64,000 bases of DNA from a candidate division KSB1 bacterium (GTDB lineage Bacteria; Zhuqueibacterota; Zhuqueibacteria; Thermofontimicrobiales; Thermofontimicrobiaceae), in contig JAPDPQ010000014.1 in the NCBI GenBank assembly GCA_034506395.1, positions 1 to 64,000 of the forward strand. Reading direction: 5' to 3'. Under the pieces are notes generated by a model. That model did not search any database. It was not told where the DNA came from and worked only from the letters and a program-made list of their open reading frames with translations. Shown here one piece after another: positions 44,621-55,377 of this stretch; position 1 is the stretch's first letter, and each line of letters begins with the position of its first letter. The translations under genes and the position numbers were made by a program.

Positions 44621-45673
44621 ATGAAAAGAATATTAAATGTTGTTTTGATCATAATAATTATGAGCACCAGCACTGTGAACGCCCAGGATATTAGCCGGGT
44701 GGGTACTGCTGCGGCGCAATTTCTCAAGCTCGGCGTGGGCGCACAAGCAGCCGGCTTAGGTGAGGCTGCTGTGACCATCCCAGGACAGGTATTTGGGCTC
44801 TATTGGAACCCGGGAAGTATCGCCTCAGTCGATCGCACCTCCTTGGCTGTCTCGCGCAACAATCTCTATGCAGATTTGGCTTATAGTTTCGTCGGATTTG
44901 TCCAACCAATCGGCGGCAGCAGCGCTATCGGGATTAGCGCCGTCTTCCTCGATTCCGATGACATAGAGATCACAACCCTTTCTCAGCCTGAAGGAACCGG
45001 TACGAATTTCTCTTGGGAAGCGTACGCCATTGGGATTACTTATAGCCGGTTTGTGACTGATCGCCTTAGCCTGGGCGGCACGATCAAATATATTCGAGAA
45101 GGAGCCTACCAGCTCTATGCCCAAAACTTAGCTTTAGACCTCGGATCGTTGCTCAATACAGGTGTACTGGGGTTAAAGCTGGGCATGTGCCTCAGCAATT
45201 TCGGAGGAGAAATGAGCCTGACAGGTCCCAAACTGCTGGTCACCCATAAACGATGGCCGAATAACCCCGGTGCAGTCACCGCGGATGCGAACCTCAAAAC
45301 TGAAAAATATCCGATGCCCCTCACATTTCGCATCGGCCTCTCAACCCAATTGGTGGGAACGGAAGGGCAACTGGCGACCAGCAACAGCAATACGATCACT
45401 ATCAGCGCTGATGCTTACGACCCGAATGACGCCTTGATGCGCTCCAATTTTGGCCTTGAATACGTGTGGAATAACATTCTATCCCTCCGTGCCGGGTATC
45501 GAGGCCTATCGGTGGAAAAGGACAAATATGAGAGCTATCATACAGCTAGTTTCGCCTTTGGGGGCGGGCTGAAATATGATTTCGGCTTTGCCAGGATCGC
45601 GCTAGATTATGCGTATACTGATTTCAAGATCCTCGGAACTGGACAAATGGTCTCCATGGTCGTGTCCTTCTGA
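44621..45673 (+). CDS. PorV/PorQ-family outer-membrane protein
   Basis: The 350-residue protein has a signal peptide (NVVLIIIIMSTSTVNAQDI) and the typical start of PorV/UPF0164 proteins: FLKLGVGAQAAGLGEAAVTI followed by FGLYWNPGSIAS. Repeated amphipathic strands then make a FadL-like barrel, ending in YTDFKILGTGQMVSMVVSF with a C-terminal Phe. In Bacteroidetes PorV works with the type IX system as a shuttle for cargo carrying the sorting domain. Here the neighbour upstream carries such a domain. AAGGAG precedes the ATG and a strong terminator follows. Confidence 0.9.
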   Translation: MKRILNVVLIIIIMSTSTVNAQDISRVGTAAAQFLKLGVGAQAAGLGEAAVTIPGQVFGLYWNPGSIASVDRTSLAVSRNNLYADLAYSFVGFVQPIGGSSAIGISAVFLDSDDIEITTLSQPEGTGTNFSWEAYAIGITYSRFVTDRLSLGGTIKYIREGAYQLYAQNLALDLGSLLNTGVLGLKLGMCLSNFGGEMSLTGPKLLVTHKRWPNNPGAVTADANLKTEKYPMPLTFRIGLSTQLVGTEGQLATSNSNTITISADAYDPNDALMRSNFGLEYVWNNILSLRAGYRGLSVEKDKYESYHTASFAFGGGLKYDFGFARIALDYAYTDFKILGTGQMVSMVVSF

Positions 45674-45752
45674 GTGAAATTTGTCATCCAACAATGTTTT
45701 TTGATTTCGAGCATCGCTGCTAAATTATAACAAGCTCAAAAAGCAATTTTAA

Positions 45753-45794
45753 AAGCATCGATCGATCAATTTGATCATCGGTGCTTTTTTATTA
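45753..45794 (+). terminator. Terminator after the TonB-T9SS-PorV unit
   Basis: An imperfect 14-16 bp stem runs from AAAAGCATCGATC to GATCATCGGTGCTTTT and is followed by TTATT. The remaining gap 45795-46311 shows no gene I can support. Confidence 0.8.
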
Positions 45795-46311
45795 TATGAG
45801 CAAAGCTGTTATTCTAATGAATAGAAGTGGAAAACTTGAGGTCACTGCCAGCTAGCTATCCTGCTGGAAATTGGACAAAATTTGCTCAAGGCCTCCTTGT
45901 CCAGCAGATGCTCATTGGAGTTGAGCAAAGCAATGGATGACTGTTTTATAACATTCTGAAGCAGAAAACGCCTAAGAATCCCCCATTCAACGCAAATAGT
46001 CTCGGTTAATCACAAGATTCATCATTACCCGACCAGCGGCTGGTGAAACGATCAATAAATATGACCGCCAATCCTCATGTTCGCATTTCAGTGCCGATAC
46101 AAGAGAATTAATTCTTTCACGAATCTCCACGTCAACAGGGGTCAGTCCACCACCATCTTACCGTCACTCTAATGTATTGGAGTTTTAAAAATGTGTAGCA
46201 AGCTGAGCTGCAAGGAGTGGATACAGAAAGAACGCATGAATAGAGCCATGGGAATTGATTTTTTTAAGGAAGATGATTAGAGGGGTATGGGAAGAGAACG
46301 GTCATTATGGG

Positions 46312-48780
46312 TTATTTGAAATGGATCAAGCAGCCGATCCGAATACGACGCCCATATTCGTACAAGTAGCTATCGAGACCTAACATCCAGAAGTTATCAT
46401 CGGTCAAGTAATAAGGGTTAATCCATTGACTTGGTTGGCGATTATCCAAAAGGTTTAAAATCTCTGCGTAAGGCGTTACATCAGCTTTAAGCAATTTGAA
46501 AGAGCGACTAATCCGCCAGTCGATGTAATTTCGCCACGGTCCTCTTTCTGTTACCTCGAGATCATTGTTTAGCGTGGGGACTGGACTGTTGATGCGAGCC
46601 AGTAAATTTAACAAAATTTTTTGAGGAGCTAAATATGAGAGATTGAGGAGCAACTTGTGCCGCTGATCCCAGGCTAATGGCAAAGAACCAGTCGTCTGAG
46701 TAGAGAAATGGCTTTGGTCCATGCGATAGAAGTTTTGTAGCGGAAAAGAGCCTGTACCAGTTGCCCGGGTTGTGGTATAGCTGATCTTGCCTGAGAAATT
46801 GCTATTTCCTGGTCGCTTTTCAATAAAAATTTCGAATCCCCGCACCATTGCTTGATCCAGGTTTTCAAACCGAACATAGCTCGTAACCTGGTCCTGCCCG
46901 GCATGATAATTTGCCGAATTGACCAAATTTCTCACCCGCTTGATGAATGCAGTCGTGCCTACAATAGATCTGGCAGCAATTGCTTTTTGGTAGCTGAGTT
47001 CTAAAGCTTCGGTCTTCTCAGGCCCTAGTTGCGGATTCCCCACTAATGGATGTTCCCGATCCAATCTCTGTTTTGAATTGAAATAATAATAGTAGAGTGG
47101 CGGAATTTGGAAATACCACCCATAATTAACATAAAAGCGATCATCTTTAAAAAGAAAAGGCAAGGACAGCTCAAAACGTGGACTCAACTGGAACTGTGAC
47201 CGAGCTTGCTGAGCTGCTAATCTCAAAGTATCGGCATTAGCTAGGACTGATTGTTCTGGGAAGACGACTCGCGGATTGAAATAATCGGATCGCAGCCCCA
47301 GATTGATTACAACATTACCAACTTCAAATCGGTTTTGGGTGTAGAATGCAACCGTGAATGGCTGAACCATTAATTGATTGCTGGTTATCGATTGGTACCT
47401 CGGTCCCCAATTTGACAGGGCAAAGGGATTCAGCGCCAGGTCGGTCATATAAATGCGATATAAGTTCAAATCGATACCGAATTGGATTAGATCCGAAGGT
47501 CGGAACTGGTGAAAATAGGCGGCTTTTAAAAAATAGACACGCTCGTTGATTAAATTATTCCAATTCCAGAATGTTGCACTTGGCCCTGACTGAATTCCCT
47601 CGCCGGCCGAATTCATCGTGCTATGATTTTCAAATTGCCTAATGTAAATATCGCGACCAATGTTTAAAGTATAAAATGACCGTGGGTTGAGGGTATGGAT
47701 CACTGTGAGATGGAGCCTTCGCCCTGACTTGTCATTGATGCTCGTCTGGTCAAACGTTTCAGTTCCAACGGAAATGGAATTTGTTTGAGAACTACGCCAA
47801 TTCGAAGAAATATGTTGAATATTGATTTTGATTTTTTGCCAGAGGCGAAAAGATAATTTTGATGTATAATGAAAATTTTTCTCGGGAGGCAAAATGGTTG
47901 ACGCATAGTGAAAATTATTTGATGGATGGAGCTGGTCAAAATTGGCACATCCAGAGATATAGTAATTCATATCGTACATTGGACCGCCGAAGCTGAGCAG
48001 AAGTGGACCGCCGATGCTCATCTCGAGGCGTCGTAGATTATCGTTTTCAACTTTGGCGCCAAAATTATCGGTAAAGATCTTGAAAAAGCCCTCAGTTCTG
48101 TCCTTGCCCTCTCGAGTGGAAAGGTTCACGATGCCCGAGAGCACATCCCCATAAGCTGCGTTGAATCCTCCTGAATAGATGTTCATCTCCGAAACGGCAC
48201 TCAAAGGAACTAAGGTGCCAATTTCTCGGAATAGCGGATCCTGAACCGATTGTCCGTCTAGCAAATAGGCTGTATGGTATTTTCGTCCCCCTCGAATATG
48301 TCCATTGATCGAACTGATTTGAGTCTTGAGCGCTTGAAAAAATTGATCTATCGGCAGGCTTTTATTCAATTCGACAAATCCCAAAGTATGACTGAGCGAT
48401 GGCGAATTTTTGCCGATTAACGGTTGCTCAGCTACAACTTCGATCTCTGGCCCTTCGATGGCTTCGGAGACCATCTCGAAATTGATTTCCTGGAACATAT
48501 CAGCGCGGATAACGACGTTGCGCATGACTAAGCTGGCATAGCCGAGCATTTTAGCGCGAATGTCATAAATTCCTGGTGGAATATTGCTGATCGAATAAAA
48601 GCCGTATTTGTCGGTGATCGTCCACAGCTTGGTATCGAGAATAATGACCTCGGCGCCAGGCAAACCCTGCCGAGTATCTTTATCGAGCAATTGTCCTGAA
48701 ATTGAACCAGTAATGCCCGCGAAGCTGGCTTGGGCTATCAAAAATAATAGCAGCCAGACCATGATAAAAACATATCTCAT
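46312..48780 (-). CDS. TonB-dependent receptor with carboxypeptidase-regulatory-like N-terminus (second)
   Basis: The 822-residue protein has a signal peptide (FIMVWLLLFLIAQASFAG), a CarboxypepD_reg-like domain (GSISGQLLDKDTRQGLPGAE, YGFYSISNIPPGIYDIRAKM), and a plug (INGHIRGGRKYHTAYLLDGQ, GGFNAAYGDVLSGIVNLSTR), then a barrel with many aromatic strands. The early plug region (FVELNKSLPIDQFFQALKTQ) replaces the usual QDxx plug start. It ends at the terminal strand YGRRIRIGCLIHFK. It stands alone on the minus strand, converging with the PorV operon. Substrate unknown; compared with the first receptor it is shorter and lacks a paired secreted protein. Confidence 0.92.
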   Translation of the reverse strand: MRYVFIMVWLLLFLIAQASFAGITGSISGQLLDKDTRQGLPGAEVIILDTKLWTITDKYGFYSISNIPPGIYDIRAKMLGYASLVMRNVVIRADMFQEINFEMVSEAIEGPEIEVVAEQPLIGKNSPSLSHTLGFVELNKSLPIDQFFQALKTQISSINGHIRGGRKYHTAYLLDGQSVQDPLFREIGTLVPLSAVSEMNIYSGGFNAAYGDVLSGIVNLSTREGKDRTEGFFKIFTDNFGAKVENDNLRRLEMSIGGPLLLSFGGPMYDMNYYISGCANFDQLHPSNNFHYASTILPPEKNFHYTSKLSFRLWQKIKINIQHISSNWRSSQTNSISVGTETFDQTSINDKSGRRLHLTVIHTLNPRSFYTLNIGRDIYIRQFENHSTMNSAGEGIQSGPSATFWNWNNLINERVYFLKAAYFHQFRPSDLIQFGIDLNLYRIYMTDLALNPFALSNWGPRYQSITSNQLMVQPFTVAFYTQNRFEVGNVVINLGLRSDYFNPRVVFPEQSVLANADTLRLAAQQARSQFQLSPRFELSLPFLFKDDRFYVNYGWYFQIPPLYYYYFNSKQRLDREHPLVGNPQLGPEKTEALELSYQKAIAARSIVGTTAFIKRVRNLVNSANYHAGQDQVTSYVRFENLDQAMVRGFEIFIEKRPGNSNFSGKISYTTTRATGTGSFPLQNFYRMDQSHFSTQTTGSLPLAWDQRHKLLLNLSYLAPQKILLNLLARINSPVPTLNNDLEVTERGPWRNYIDWRISRSFKLLKADVTPYAEILNLLDNRQPSQWINPYYLTDDNFWMLGLDSYLYEYGRRIRIGCLIHFK

Positions 48781-49376
48781 CGCGAAATACCAAGTTGGGT
48801 GTGATACATTGCAAATCTGAAAAATTTAATTATATAAAGAAATTGCAAAATACATGCCACAGGGGAGAACCTCAGCTAATATATAGAGACTCCTGGCAAA
48901 TTTTACCGATGATCATGCCTATTGATTTAATTGTTGTTATCTCTTTAGCAAGCCTCAGGTGGATCGATCGTTGTTAGCTTTTCTGAGAGATAAACACTTT
49001 CGATTGACCCGATGCAGGATGATATGCAATAATTTACCAAGCGAACGGTAAATTCTTGCATAGATGCAAATGTTTGGTTGCAAGAATCAGGATTGAATTA
49101 AATTCTGGAGGATGACTTTTTCAAAAACGAGCCATATTAACCAAAACATGGAAAATGTGCTACATTAGGGTCAGATGCACGAAAATAATTGGATTCATAA
49201 CCTAATGCTGGCGCGCTTCGCTTGTGCAGAAGTGAGAAATGTTGATCATTCTTATCCTCGGTTAAACACATTTCAATAGAGATGGAACACCTATAACGTA
49301 ATGAAGTTTAATGCACAGCGAAATCGATGAATGGATGCTTAATTGTGTACAAATGCTTTATAGGATAAGCTGAGCC
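48781..49376. other. Intergenic region without recognised gene
   Basis: This 596-base region lies between the divergent TonB receptor gene and folC. It is AT-rich and must hold both promoters, but I see no convincing pair of -35/-10 boxes, no RNA gene and no conserved ORF. Short frames in it lack ribosome sites. Confidence 0.5.
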
Positions 49377-50699
49377 ATGCCAACAGTTCAAACACAAAAA
49401 ACAGGGGATGCTTTGAACAATCATAGCGATGAAGCGCTTAATTATCTTTCGAGTTTAACCCGCGTAGGCTGGAAATTAGGATTGAACAAGATTCGAACAA
49501 TGCTTAGTGAGTTGCACAATCCTCACGAAAAATATTTTACAATTCATATCGCGGGGACGAATGGCAAAGGTTCTACCTCGGCTATGCTGGAATCGATGTT
49601 GAGAGCTGCTGGTTATCGGACCGGGCTCTACACGTCGCCACACTTGGTCTATGTTGGAGAACGAATTCGCTGCGATGGTAAAGCCATTAGCCGCGAGGAA
49701 CTGATCAGCTACATTACGCAGTTGCGACCTTTAATTCAGAAGTATAAATGCACCTTTTTTGAGGCAGTTACAGCGATCGCGTTTCTTTATTTTGCAGAAC
49801 GAGCTGTGGATGTCGCTGTGATCGAGGTGGGATTGGGTGGCCGTCTGGACGCTACCAATGTGATCCATCCATTACTCAGCATTATCACTGGAATTGAAAT
49901 TGACCATACCAAGCAATTGGGCTCTGACCGCACAAGCATTGCTTTCGAAAAAGCAGGCATTATTAAACCGGGCGTCATATGCCTTACTTATAGCCATTAC
50001 CCTGAGGTCAATCAAGTTTTTCAAAAAGTATGTAAGGAAAATCATGCTGAACACATTCAGATGGAACGTTTCATTGAAGTGAAAAATGTCGAATTGACCG
50101 AACGACTGACAACAATAAATCTAGGAGTGAATGGCTGTTTTTTTCCGCAGTTGAAATTATCGCTGGTTGGGGCGCATCAAATTCAAAATGCTGGTCTGGC
50201 TGTGGCCGCGGCGACGATTTTGAATAAGCGATTTTTTCCCATTAAAAATGAGGATATTTATCATGGCCTAATCGATGTCCAATGGCCAGGACGATTACAA
50301 ACGATTTCTCAAAGACCCAAAATCGTTTTGGATGTTGGTCACAACCCTGATGGGATATTGCATGCAGCGAAAGCCATTCAGGGGATATTCAAATTTGAGC
50401 GTTTGATCGTATTGTTTGGGGTGTGTCGAGATAAAGATTATCCTGCAATGGTTGCAACTCTAGCGCCCATGGCCGATCTGTTTATTGCTACCAAGGCAGA
50501 TTCCACCCGAGCGTTATCTCCGAGAAGCATTGCGGCGGTTGCATCGAGGTATTCCGATAGGATTTATCAATGTCCTACAAGCAAACAGGCGATTATGTAT
50601 GCATTGCAATTGGCGCAGCCCAATGATCTAATCCTTTGCATTGGTTCGCACTATTTAGTCGGTGAGATCATTAGTTATTTCAATCAATCGATGCAATAA
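49377..50699 (+). CDS. folC: Dihydrofolate/folylpolyglutamate synthase
   Basis: FolC adds L-glutamate to dihydropteroate and to folates, using ATP. The 440-residue Mur-ligase-family protein has the P-loop IAGTNGKGSTSAML, the folate-binding region TSPHLVYVGERI, FFEAVTAIAF, VIEVGLGGRLDATN, IEIDHTKQLGSD (with the carbamylated-Lys region EKAGIIKPG) and the C-terminal LDVGHNPDGI. All core motifs are intact. The start ATG 49377 lacks a strong ribosome site; an internal Met is not better. It stands alone between the TonB receptor and the ABC ATPase. Confidence 0.95.
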   Translation: MPTVQTQKTGDALNNHSDEALNYLSSLTRVGWKLGLNKIRTMLSELHNPHEKYFTIHIAGTNGKGSTSAMLESMLRAAGYRTGLYTSPHLVYVGERIRCDGKAISREELISYITQLRPLIQKYKCTFFEAVTAIAFLYFAERAVDVAVIEVGLGGRLDATNVIHPLLSIITGIEIDHTKQLGSDRTSIAFEKAGIIKPGVICLTYSHYPEVNQVFQKVCKENHAEHIQMERFIEVKNVELTERLTTINLGVNGCFFPQLKLSLVGAHQIQNAGLAVAAATILNKRFFPIKNEDIYHGLIDVQWPGRLQTISQRPKIVLDVGHNPDGILHAAKAIQGIFKFERLIVLFGVCRDKDYPAMVATLAPMADLFIATKADSTRALSPRSIAAVASRYSDRIYQCPTSKQAIMYALQLAQPNDLILCIGSHYLVGEIISYFNQSMQ

Positions 50700-50726
50700 T
50701 TTTTCGGGAGGCCATAATAAAATTGC

Positions 50727-50755
50727 TTGACTTTTAGTCGAAAATTTTATAAATT
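50727..50755 (+). promoter_or_regulatory. Possible sigma-70 promoter upstream of the ABC ATPase gene
   Basis: TTGACT (50727-50732) and TAAATT (50750-50755) are 17 bases apart. The resulting leader to 51023 would be about 260 bases long and holds no ORF I can support. Confidence 0.4.
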
Positions 50756-51022
50756 GTCGTTGAAAACTCGCCTAAAAGATTTGATTAATATACTTGTCAT
50801 GTGACTTCACATTTCCTTCGGTGGCATTATCCTTGAAAGAAACGGTAGAATTGATTAAGCTCGGAAAAAAGGTTCTAAGACATGAGACACACTTTGTAGG
50901 CACGATGGTGGGATCGTGTTCTATGGCGACCAGGTCGGGTTGATTGGCATTTTGTCTTTATAAGAACGACTGTTTTTTTGAATGGCAATAAAAGAAGATG
51001 AATTGACCTCCTCGGAGTAGTT

Positions 51023-52120
51023 ATGGCGAGCGTAAAACTTGAGCATGTAACGAAAATCTTCGATAAAAATGTGATTGCTGCAAAGGATGTTAATATCGAG
51101 ATAGCGGATAAGGAGTTCATGGTATTGGTGGGCCCTTCAGGATGCGGGAAATCCACCACATTGCGCATGATTGCTGGATTGGAAGATATCACATCAGGAA
51201 ATATTTATATTGGGGATCGGTTGGTCAACCACGTGCCGCCGAAAGATCGCGATATTGCGATGGTGTTTCAAAATTATGCGCTTTATCCCCATATGACTGT
51301 TTATGAAAATATGGCATTTGGTCTGAAACTGAGGAAATATCCGAAAAAAGAGATCGACCAGCGAGTGAATGAGGCAGCCGAGATTTTAGAGATCAAAGAT
51401 CTGCTGAATAGAAAACCAAAGGCGCTTTCTGGAGGGCAGCGACAGCGGGTGGCTGTCGGACGAGCGATTGTTCGCAAGCCCAAAGTATTCTTATTTGATG
51501 AACCGCTCTCTAATCTCGATGCTAAACTTCGCGTTCAAATGCGCACCGAAATATCAAAGTTGCACAATCGTCTGGAGACGACCATGATTTATGTCACCCA
51601 TGATCAGATGGAGGCTATGACCATGGGAGACCGGATTGTGGTCATGAAAGATGGTATGGTCCAACAAATCGATACCCCGCTCAATTTGTATCATCGGCCG
51701 ATCAATAAATTTGTAGCAGGTTTTATCGGAAGCCCATCGATGAATTTTATGACCGGAGTGATTCGTAATCAAAACGGTCTGATATTTGATGAGGGGCGAC
51801 TCCAGCTTTCTATCCCAACGAAATTCCAGCCAAAGTTGCAGCCCTACGAGGGGCGGTCGATCATCTTTGGAATTCGGCCTGAAAATATCTCCTTACCAGG
51901 CTTTGCCCCCAATTCGGCAACTACGGTCAAGGCTACAAGTTTGCTGGAAGTTGTCGAACCGATGGGAAACGAAATCTTTTTATACTTTCATTCAGGTAAA
52001 CATCAATTTGTCGCTCGAGTCACTGCCACAGAAACCCCTGCTGTAGGAAAAGAGATTGAAATCATATTTAATATGGAAAACGCTCATTTTTTTGATCCGG
52101 ATACTGAACAACATCTGTAA
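51023..52120 (+). CDS. CUT1-type sugar ABC transporter ATP-binding protein (MalK/UgpC-like)
   Basis: This 365-residue ATPase would power an ABC importer for sugars or glycerol-3-phosphate at the cytoplasmic face. Walker A GPSGCGKST, Q-loop VFQNYALYPHMTVYEN, signature LSGGQRQR, Walker B VFLFDEPLSNLDA and the switch His (YVTHDQMEA) are intact. The C-terminal ~120 residues are the TOBE/MalK regulatory domain (FGIRPENISL, VEPMGNEIFLYF). There are no permease or binding-protein genes nearby, so it is probably a shared ATPase serving transporters elsewhere. GGAG precedes the ATG. Confidence 0.93.
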   Translation: MASVKLEHVTKIFDKNVIAAKDVNIEIADKEFMVLVGPSGCGKSTTLRMIAGLEDITSGNIYIGDRLVNHVPPKDRDIAMVFQNYALYPHMTVYENMAFGLKLRKYPKKEIDQRVNEAAEILEIKDLLNRKPKALSGGQRQRVAVGRAIVRKPKVFLFDEPLSNLDAKLRVQMRTEISKLHNRLETTMIYVTHDQMEAMTMGDRIVVMKDGMVQQIDTPLNLYHRPINKFVAGFIGSPSMNFMTGVIRNQNGLIFDEGRLQLSIPTKFQPKLQPYEGRSIIFGIRPENISLPGFAPNSATTVKATSLLEVVEPMGNEIFLYFHSGKHQFVARVTATETPAVGKEIEIIFNMENAHFFDPDTEQHL

Positions 52121-52359
52121 AATATTGCTTCAATCTCCAGATCGCGTAATGACAATTCAATTGTGCAAAGAAAACTGTATTGATGAAGCCACTCACAACT
52201 TCAATAGCAGCCGCGGTGACCAAAACCACATGCTAAATTCCAATTCAAAACCGATAATCGACGGAATTGACTAATTGCATCACTAAAATAAATCTCTTAA
52301 ATAAACCACAGAAGAAAAATAAATCATTTTCAGCTTAACATTAAAAAAAGGATGATAAC

Positions 52360-53607
52360 ATGGATATTGCTGAATTAAAAGCATTGAAAATTTCTGAACT
52401 GACAAAAGTAGCTCAGGAGCTGAATATCTCAGGAGCATCTGGGTTAAAGAAACAAGAGTTGATATTCAAAATCCTTGAAGAGCAGACCAAGCAGGAGGGA
52501 TTGATATTTGCGGAGGGCGTATTGGAAATTTTGCCCGATGGCTATGGGTTTCTGCGCTCCCCAGATTATAATTACCTTCCTGGTCCTGACGACATTTATG
52601 TCTCTCCCTCGCAAATCAAGCGCTTCGGGTTGCGCACGGGTGATACTGTTTCTGGTCAAATCCGACCACCAAAGGAGAACGAACGCTTTTTCGCATTGCT
52701 CAAGGTCGAGGCCGTCAATTATGAAAACCCCGAAGAGGCGAAGAGCAAAATTCTATTCGATAATCTTACGCCGCTTTATCCCATGGAACGGATCCAATTG
52801 GAATTCGATCCAAATAATTATTCCACGCGCATTATGGATTTACTAACACCAATCGGCAAGGGACAACGCGGTTTGATCGTGGCGCAGCCAAAAACCGGAA
52901 AAACAATGTTGCTCCAATCGATCGCCAATGCAATTACGGCCAATCATCCAGAAATTAAGCTCATTGTGCTACTGATTGATGAGCGACCTGAAGAGGTGAC
53001 CGATATGGAGCGCTCGGTGAAGGCTGAGGTTATCAGCTCAACGTTCGATGAGCCAGCCGAGCGGCACACGCAAGTGGCAGAAATGGTGCTAGAAAAGGCC
53101 AAACGGCTGGTTGAATACAAACACGATGTGGTGATATTGCTCGACAGCATTACGCGACTGGCCCGGGCCTATAATACCGTTGTCCCGCACAGCGGCAAAA
53201 TTTTATCTGGTGGTGTTGATGCCAATGCACTCCATAAACCGAAGCGGTTCTTCGGCGCAGCTCGAAATGTCGAGGAAGGTGGCAGCCTTACTATTATTGC
53301 AACTGCTTTGATCGATACCGGAAGCCGCATGGATGAAGTGATCTTCGAGGAATTCAAAGGTACTGGCAATATGGAGTTGGTGCTGGACCGAAACCTTTCC
53401 GATCGACGCATTTTCCCGGCCATTGATATCAATAAATCAGGGACAAGAAAAGAGGAGCTGTTGCTTTCCAAGATGGAGCTGAATCGCGTCTGGATTTTGC
53501 GTAAATTATTGAGCGACTTCACGCCGATCGAGGCAATTGAGTTTCTCCTTGAGAAAATGCGCAGCACAAAATCGAACAAGAAATTCCTGGAATCCATGCA
53601 TTCCTGA
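52360..53607 (+). CDS. rho: Transcription termination factor Rho
   Basis: Rho is the hexameric RNA helicase that ends transcription. The 415-residue protein has the N-terminal Rho_N helix bundle ([20 protein letters not shown]), the RNA-binding cold-shock domain ([35 protein letters not shown]) and the ATPase core: P-loop [36 protein letters not shown], Walker [17 protein letters not shown], the Q-loop/R-loop [20 protein letters not shown] and an Arg-finger region. Length is normal. The 239-base leader upstream shows nothing recognised. Confidence 0.97.
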   Translation: MDIAELKALKISELTKVAQELNISGASGLKKQELIFKILEEQTKQEGLIFAEGVLEILPDGYGFLRSPDYNYLPGPDDIYVSPSQIKRFGLRTGDTVSGQIRPPKENERFFALLKVEAVNYENPEEAKSKILFDNLTPLYPMERIQLEFDPNNYSTRIMDLLTPIGKGQRGLIVAQPKTGKTMLLQSIANAITANHPEIKLIVLLIDERPEEVTDMERSVKAEVISSTFDEPAERHTQVAEMVLEKAKRLVEYKHDVVILLDSITRLARAYNTVVPHSGKILSGGVDANALHKPKRFFGAARNVEEGGSLTIIATALIDTGSRMDEVIFEEFKGTGNMELVLDRNLSDRRIFPAIDINKSGTRKEELLLSKMELNRVWILRKLLSDFTPIEAIEFLLEKMRSTKSNKKFLESMHS

Positions 53608-53880
53608 TTTTTTGCTTGCATTGAAATGAAAAGTTTCTTATATTTGACCGCTTTTAAGTTATTGAGTTTGCCTACGATTCTGTCCAATTTGTTTTAGCGT
53701 TTTCGTGGCGTTAACCAGTTTTTATTGAGGTCAGAATAAAGACAATCTACATTCGACGATTCAAATAATTACATAAGATGAATCAGAAGCGAACTTGTGA
53801 TAAAATGATCCGATTTTTTGATGAGACATAAATCAATTGATGAAGTTATATTTAATGATGCGGAATGGAGGTAGATTAAG

Positions 53881-54108
53881 TTGAAGGATAAAATTCATCC
53901 AAAATACGTGGTTGGAACCGTGACGTGTGCGTGCGGAAATACGTTTCAGGTTCGTTCAACGATTGGAAATATGAATTTGGAAATATGTTCCAATTGTCAT
54001 CCCTTTTTCACTGGCAAACAAAAACTGGTCGATTCTACTGGCCGGGTCGAAAAATTTATCAAAAAGTATGGCTTAAAGGATAATTCAAAGACCAATCAAA
54101 ATTCTTAG
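53881..54108 (+). CDS. rpmE: 50S ribosomal protein L31 (zinc-binding form)
   Basis: The 75-residue L31 starts at TTG 53881 (GGAGG upstream). Cys16, Cys18, Cys36 and Cys39 (CACG...CSNCHPF) form the zinc site of the C+ type, which can act as a zinc store; C- types replace it under zinc shortage. It heads the cluster rpmE, DUF1385, prfA, prmC that is conserved in many bacteria. A terminator follows it directly. Confidence 0.96.
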   Translation: MKDKIHPKYVVGTVTCACGNTFQVRSTIGNMNLEICSNCHPFFTGKQKLVDSTGRVEKFIKKYGLKDNSKTNQNS

Positions 54109-54130
54109 CTGCCAGATTGTAAAATTCAGG

Positions 54131-54179
54131 AACGGAATATGAACATCGATCTGTGGTGGATCTCGTATTCCGTTTTTTA
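54131..54179 (+). terminator. Terminator after rpmE
   Basis: AACGGAATA (54131-54139) pairs with TATTCCGTT (54166-54174), with GATC pairing inside, followed by TTTT. Confidence 0.85.
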
Positions 54180-54425
54180 TTATCAAAAGAAGATCAGGCT
54201 CAAAATTAGGGACATTAGAAATCCGCTTAATTTTGAGCTGCGGATGATAAAAATGAACTTGAATGATGTCATTCGCAGGGCAATTTTTCAATTATCATAA
54301 ATTCAGCGCAGGCGTCGAGCATTGATTGTCAGCTTGGTTATTTGATAATTAAAATGAGTGGAATTTATCCCTTCGCCGCGAATCTTATTCATTTATTGGC
54401 TAATTTATTAACCCAGGAGTTATTC

Positions 54426-55361
54426 TTGACGAAATCTGAGAAGATGATGGTCGGTGGTCAGGCGATCATCGAAGGGGTGATGATGCGATCTCCAGAGCGC
54501 GTTGCCATGGCAGTGCGCCGGCCTGATGGAAAAATTTTATTGAAAAACAGTCCATATCAATCATTGACGCGGCGAAATCAATTTTGGGGTTTGCCAATCG
54601 TCCGAGGGGCTGTTGTGCTAATAGAATCGATGGTGCTTGGTATCAAAGCGCTAACTTTTTCAGGCGATGTGGCAGCGTCAGAACCATTGCGAGTTGCAGC
54701 TCAAAAAAACAAAAGCGGCATTTCAGCAGCTTGGATGATCATTACCATAGCTGTTTCGCTGACGGCGGGCTTGCTATTGTTTTTTTATCTGCCGCTGATG
54801 CTGACGGATTGGTTGGGGGCAAGAAATGGCTTTTGGTTTAATTTAATTGATGGCATTATTCGAGCAGGAATTTTTATAGCGTATCTTCTGCTGATTGCAA
54901 TGTGGAAAGACGTGCGCCGAATATTTCAGTATCATGGAGCGGAACACAAGACCATCTTTGCTTTTGAGGATGGAAAAGAATTGACAATCGAGAACTCGCG
55001 ATCCTATGCTTCCCAGCATCCTCGGTGTGGAACCAGTTTTATTTTAATGGTGCTGTTCGTCAGCATCTTGGTGTTTATGTTGTTGGGGCGTCCCGAGACG
55101 ATTGCCGATCGTTTGATCCGTTTAGCACTTGTACCACTGATCGGCGGCGTCTCGTATGAGCTGGTCAAATTGTCAGACAGGGCAAAGGACCATCGGTTGG
55201 TCCAGTTATTTATCCTTCCAGGGCTTTGGCTCCAAAGAATCACTGCGCGCGAGCCAGATGAATCAATGTTAGAAGTTGCGCTGGTTGCGTTGAAAAGTTC
55301 GTTAGGGCAGCAACTTGTCGATGGCGCGAACGTGGTGCTATTTGAAGAGCCTAATCCATAG
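54426..55361 (+). CDS. DUF1385 membrane protein
   Basis: The preferred start is TTG 54426, with AGGAG six bases upstream; an in-frame ATG at 54342 has no ribosome site. The 311-residue product begins just before the family signature [18 protein letters not shown]. It has several membrane helices ([40 protein letters not shown]) and the conserved [14 protein letters not shown] and [10 protein letters not shown] motifs, whose His, Glu and Cys residues suggest a metal site. The family is found next to prfA in many bacteria and its function is unknown. It may be linked to translation or membrane stress, as a guess from location only. prfA follows after 16 bp. Confidence 0.9.
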   Translation: MTKSEKMMVGGQAIIEGVMMRSPERVAMAVRRPDGKILLKNSPYQSLTRRNQFWGLPIVRGAVVLIESMVLGIKALTFSGDVAASEPLRVAAQKNKSGISAAWMIITIAVSLTAGLLLFFYLPLMLTDWLGARNGFWFNLIDGIIRAGIFIAYLLLIAMWKDVRRIFQYHGAEHKTIFAFEDGKELTIENSRSYASQHPRCGTSFILMVLFVSILVFMLLGRPETIADRLIRLALVPLIGGVSYELVKLSDRAKDHRLVQLFILPGLWLQRITAREPDESMLEVALVALKSSLGQQLVDGANVVLFEEPNP

Positions 55362-55377
55362 TATGAGAGGGGAAAAA

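Noticed and set aside
48795..48977. 60-codon frame in the TonB receptor-folC gap
   Set aside because: No ribosome site, and it overlaps the presumed promoter of the receptor gene.
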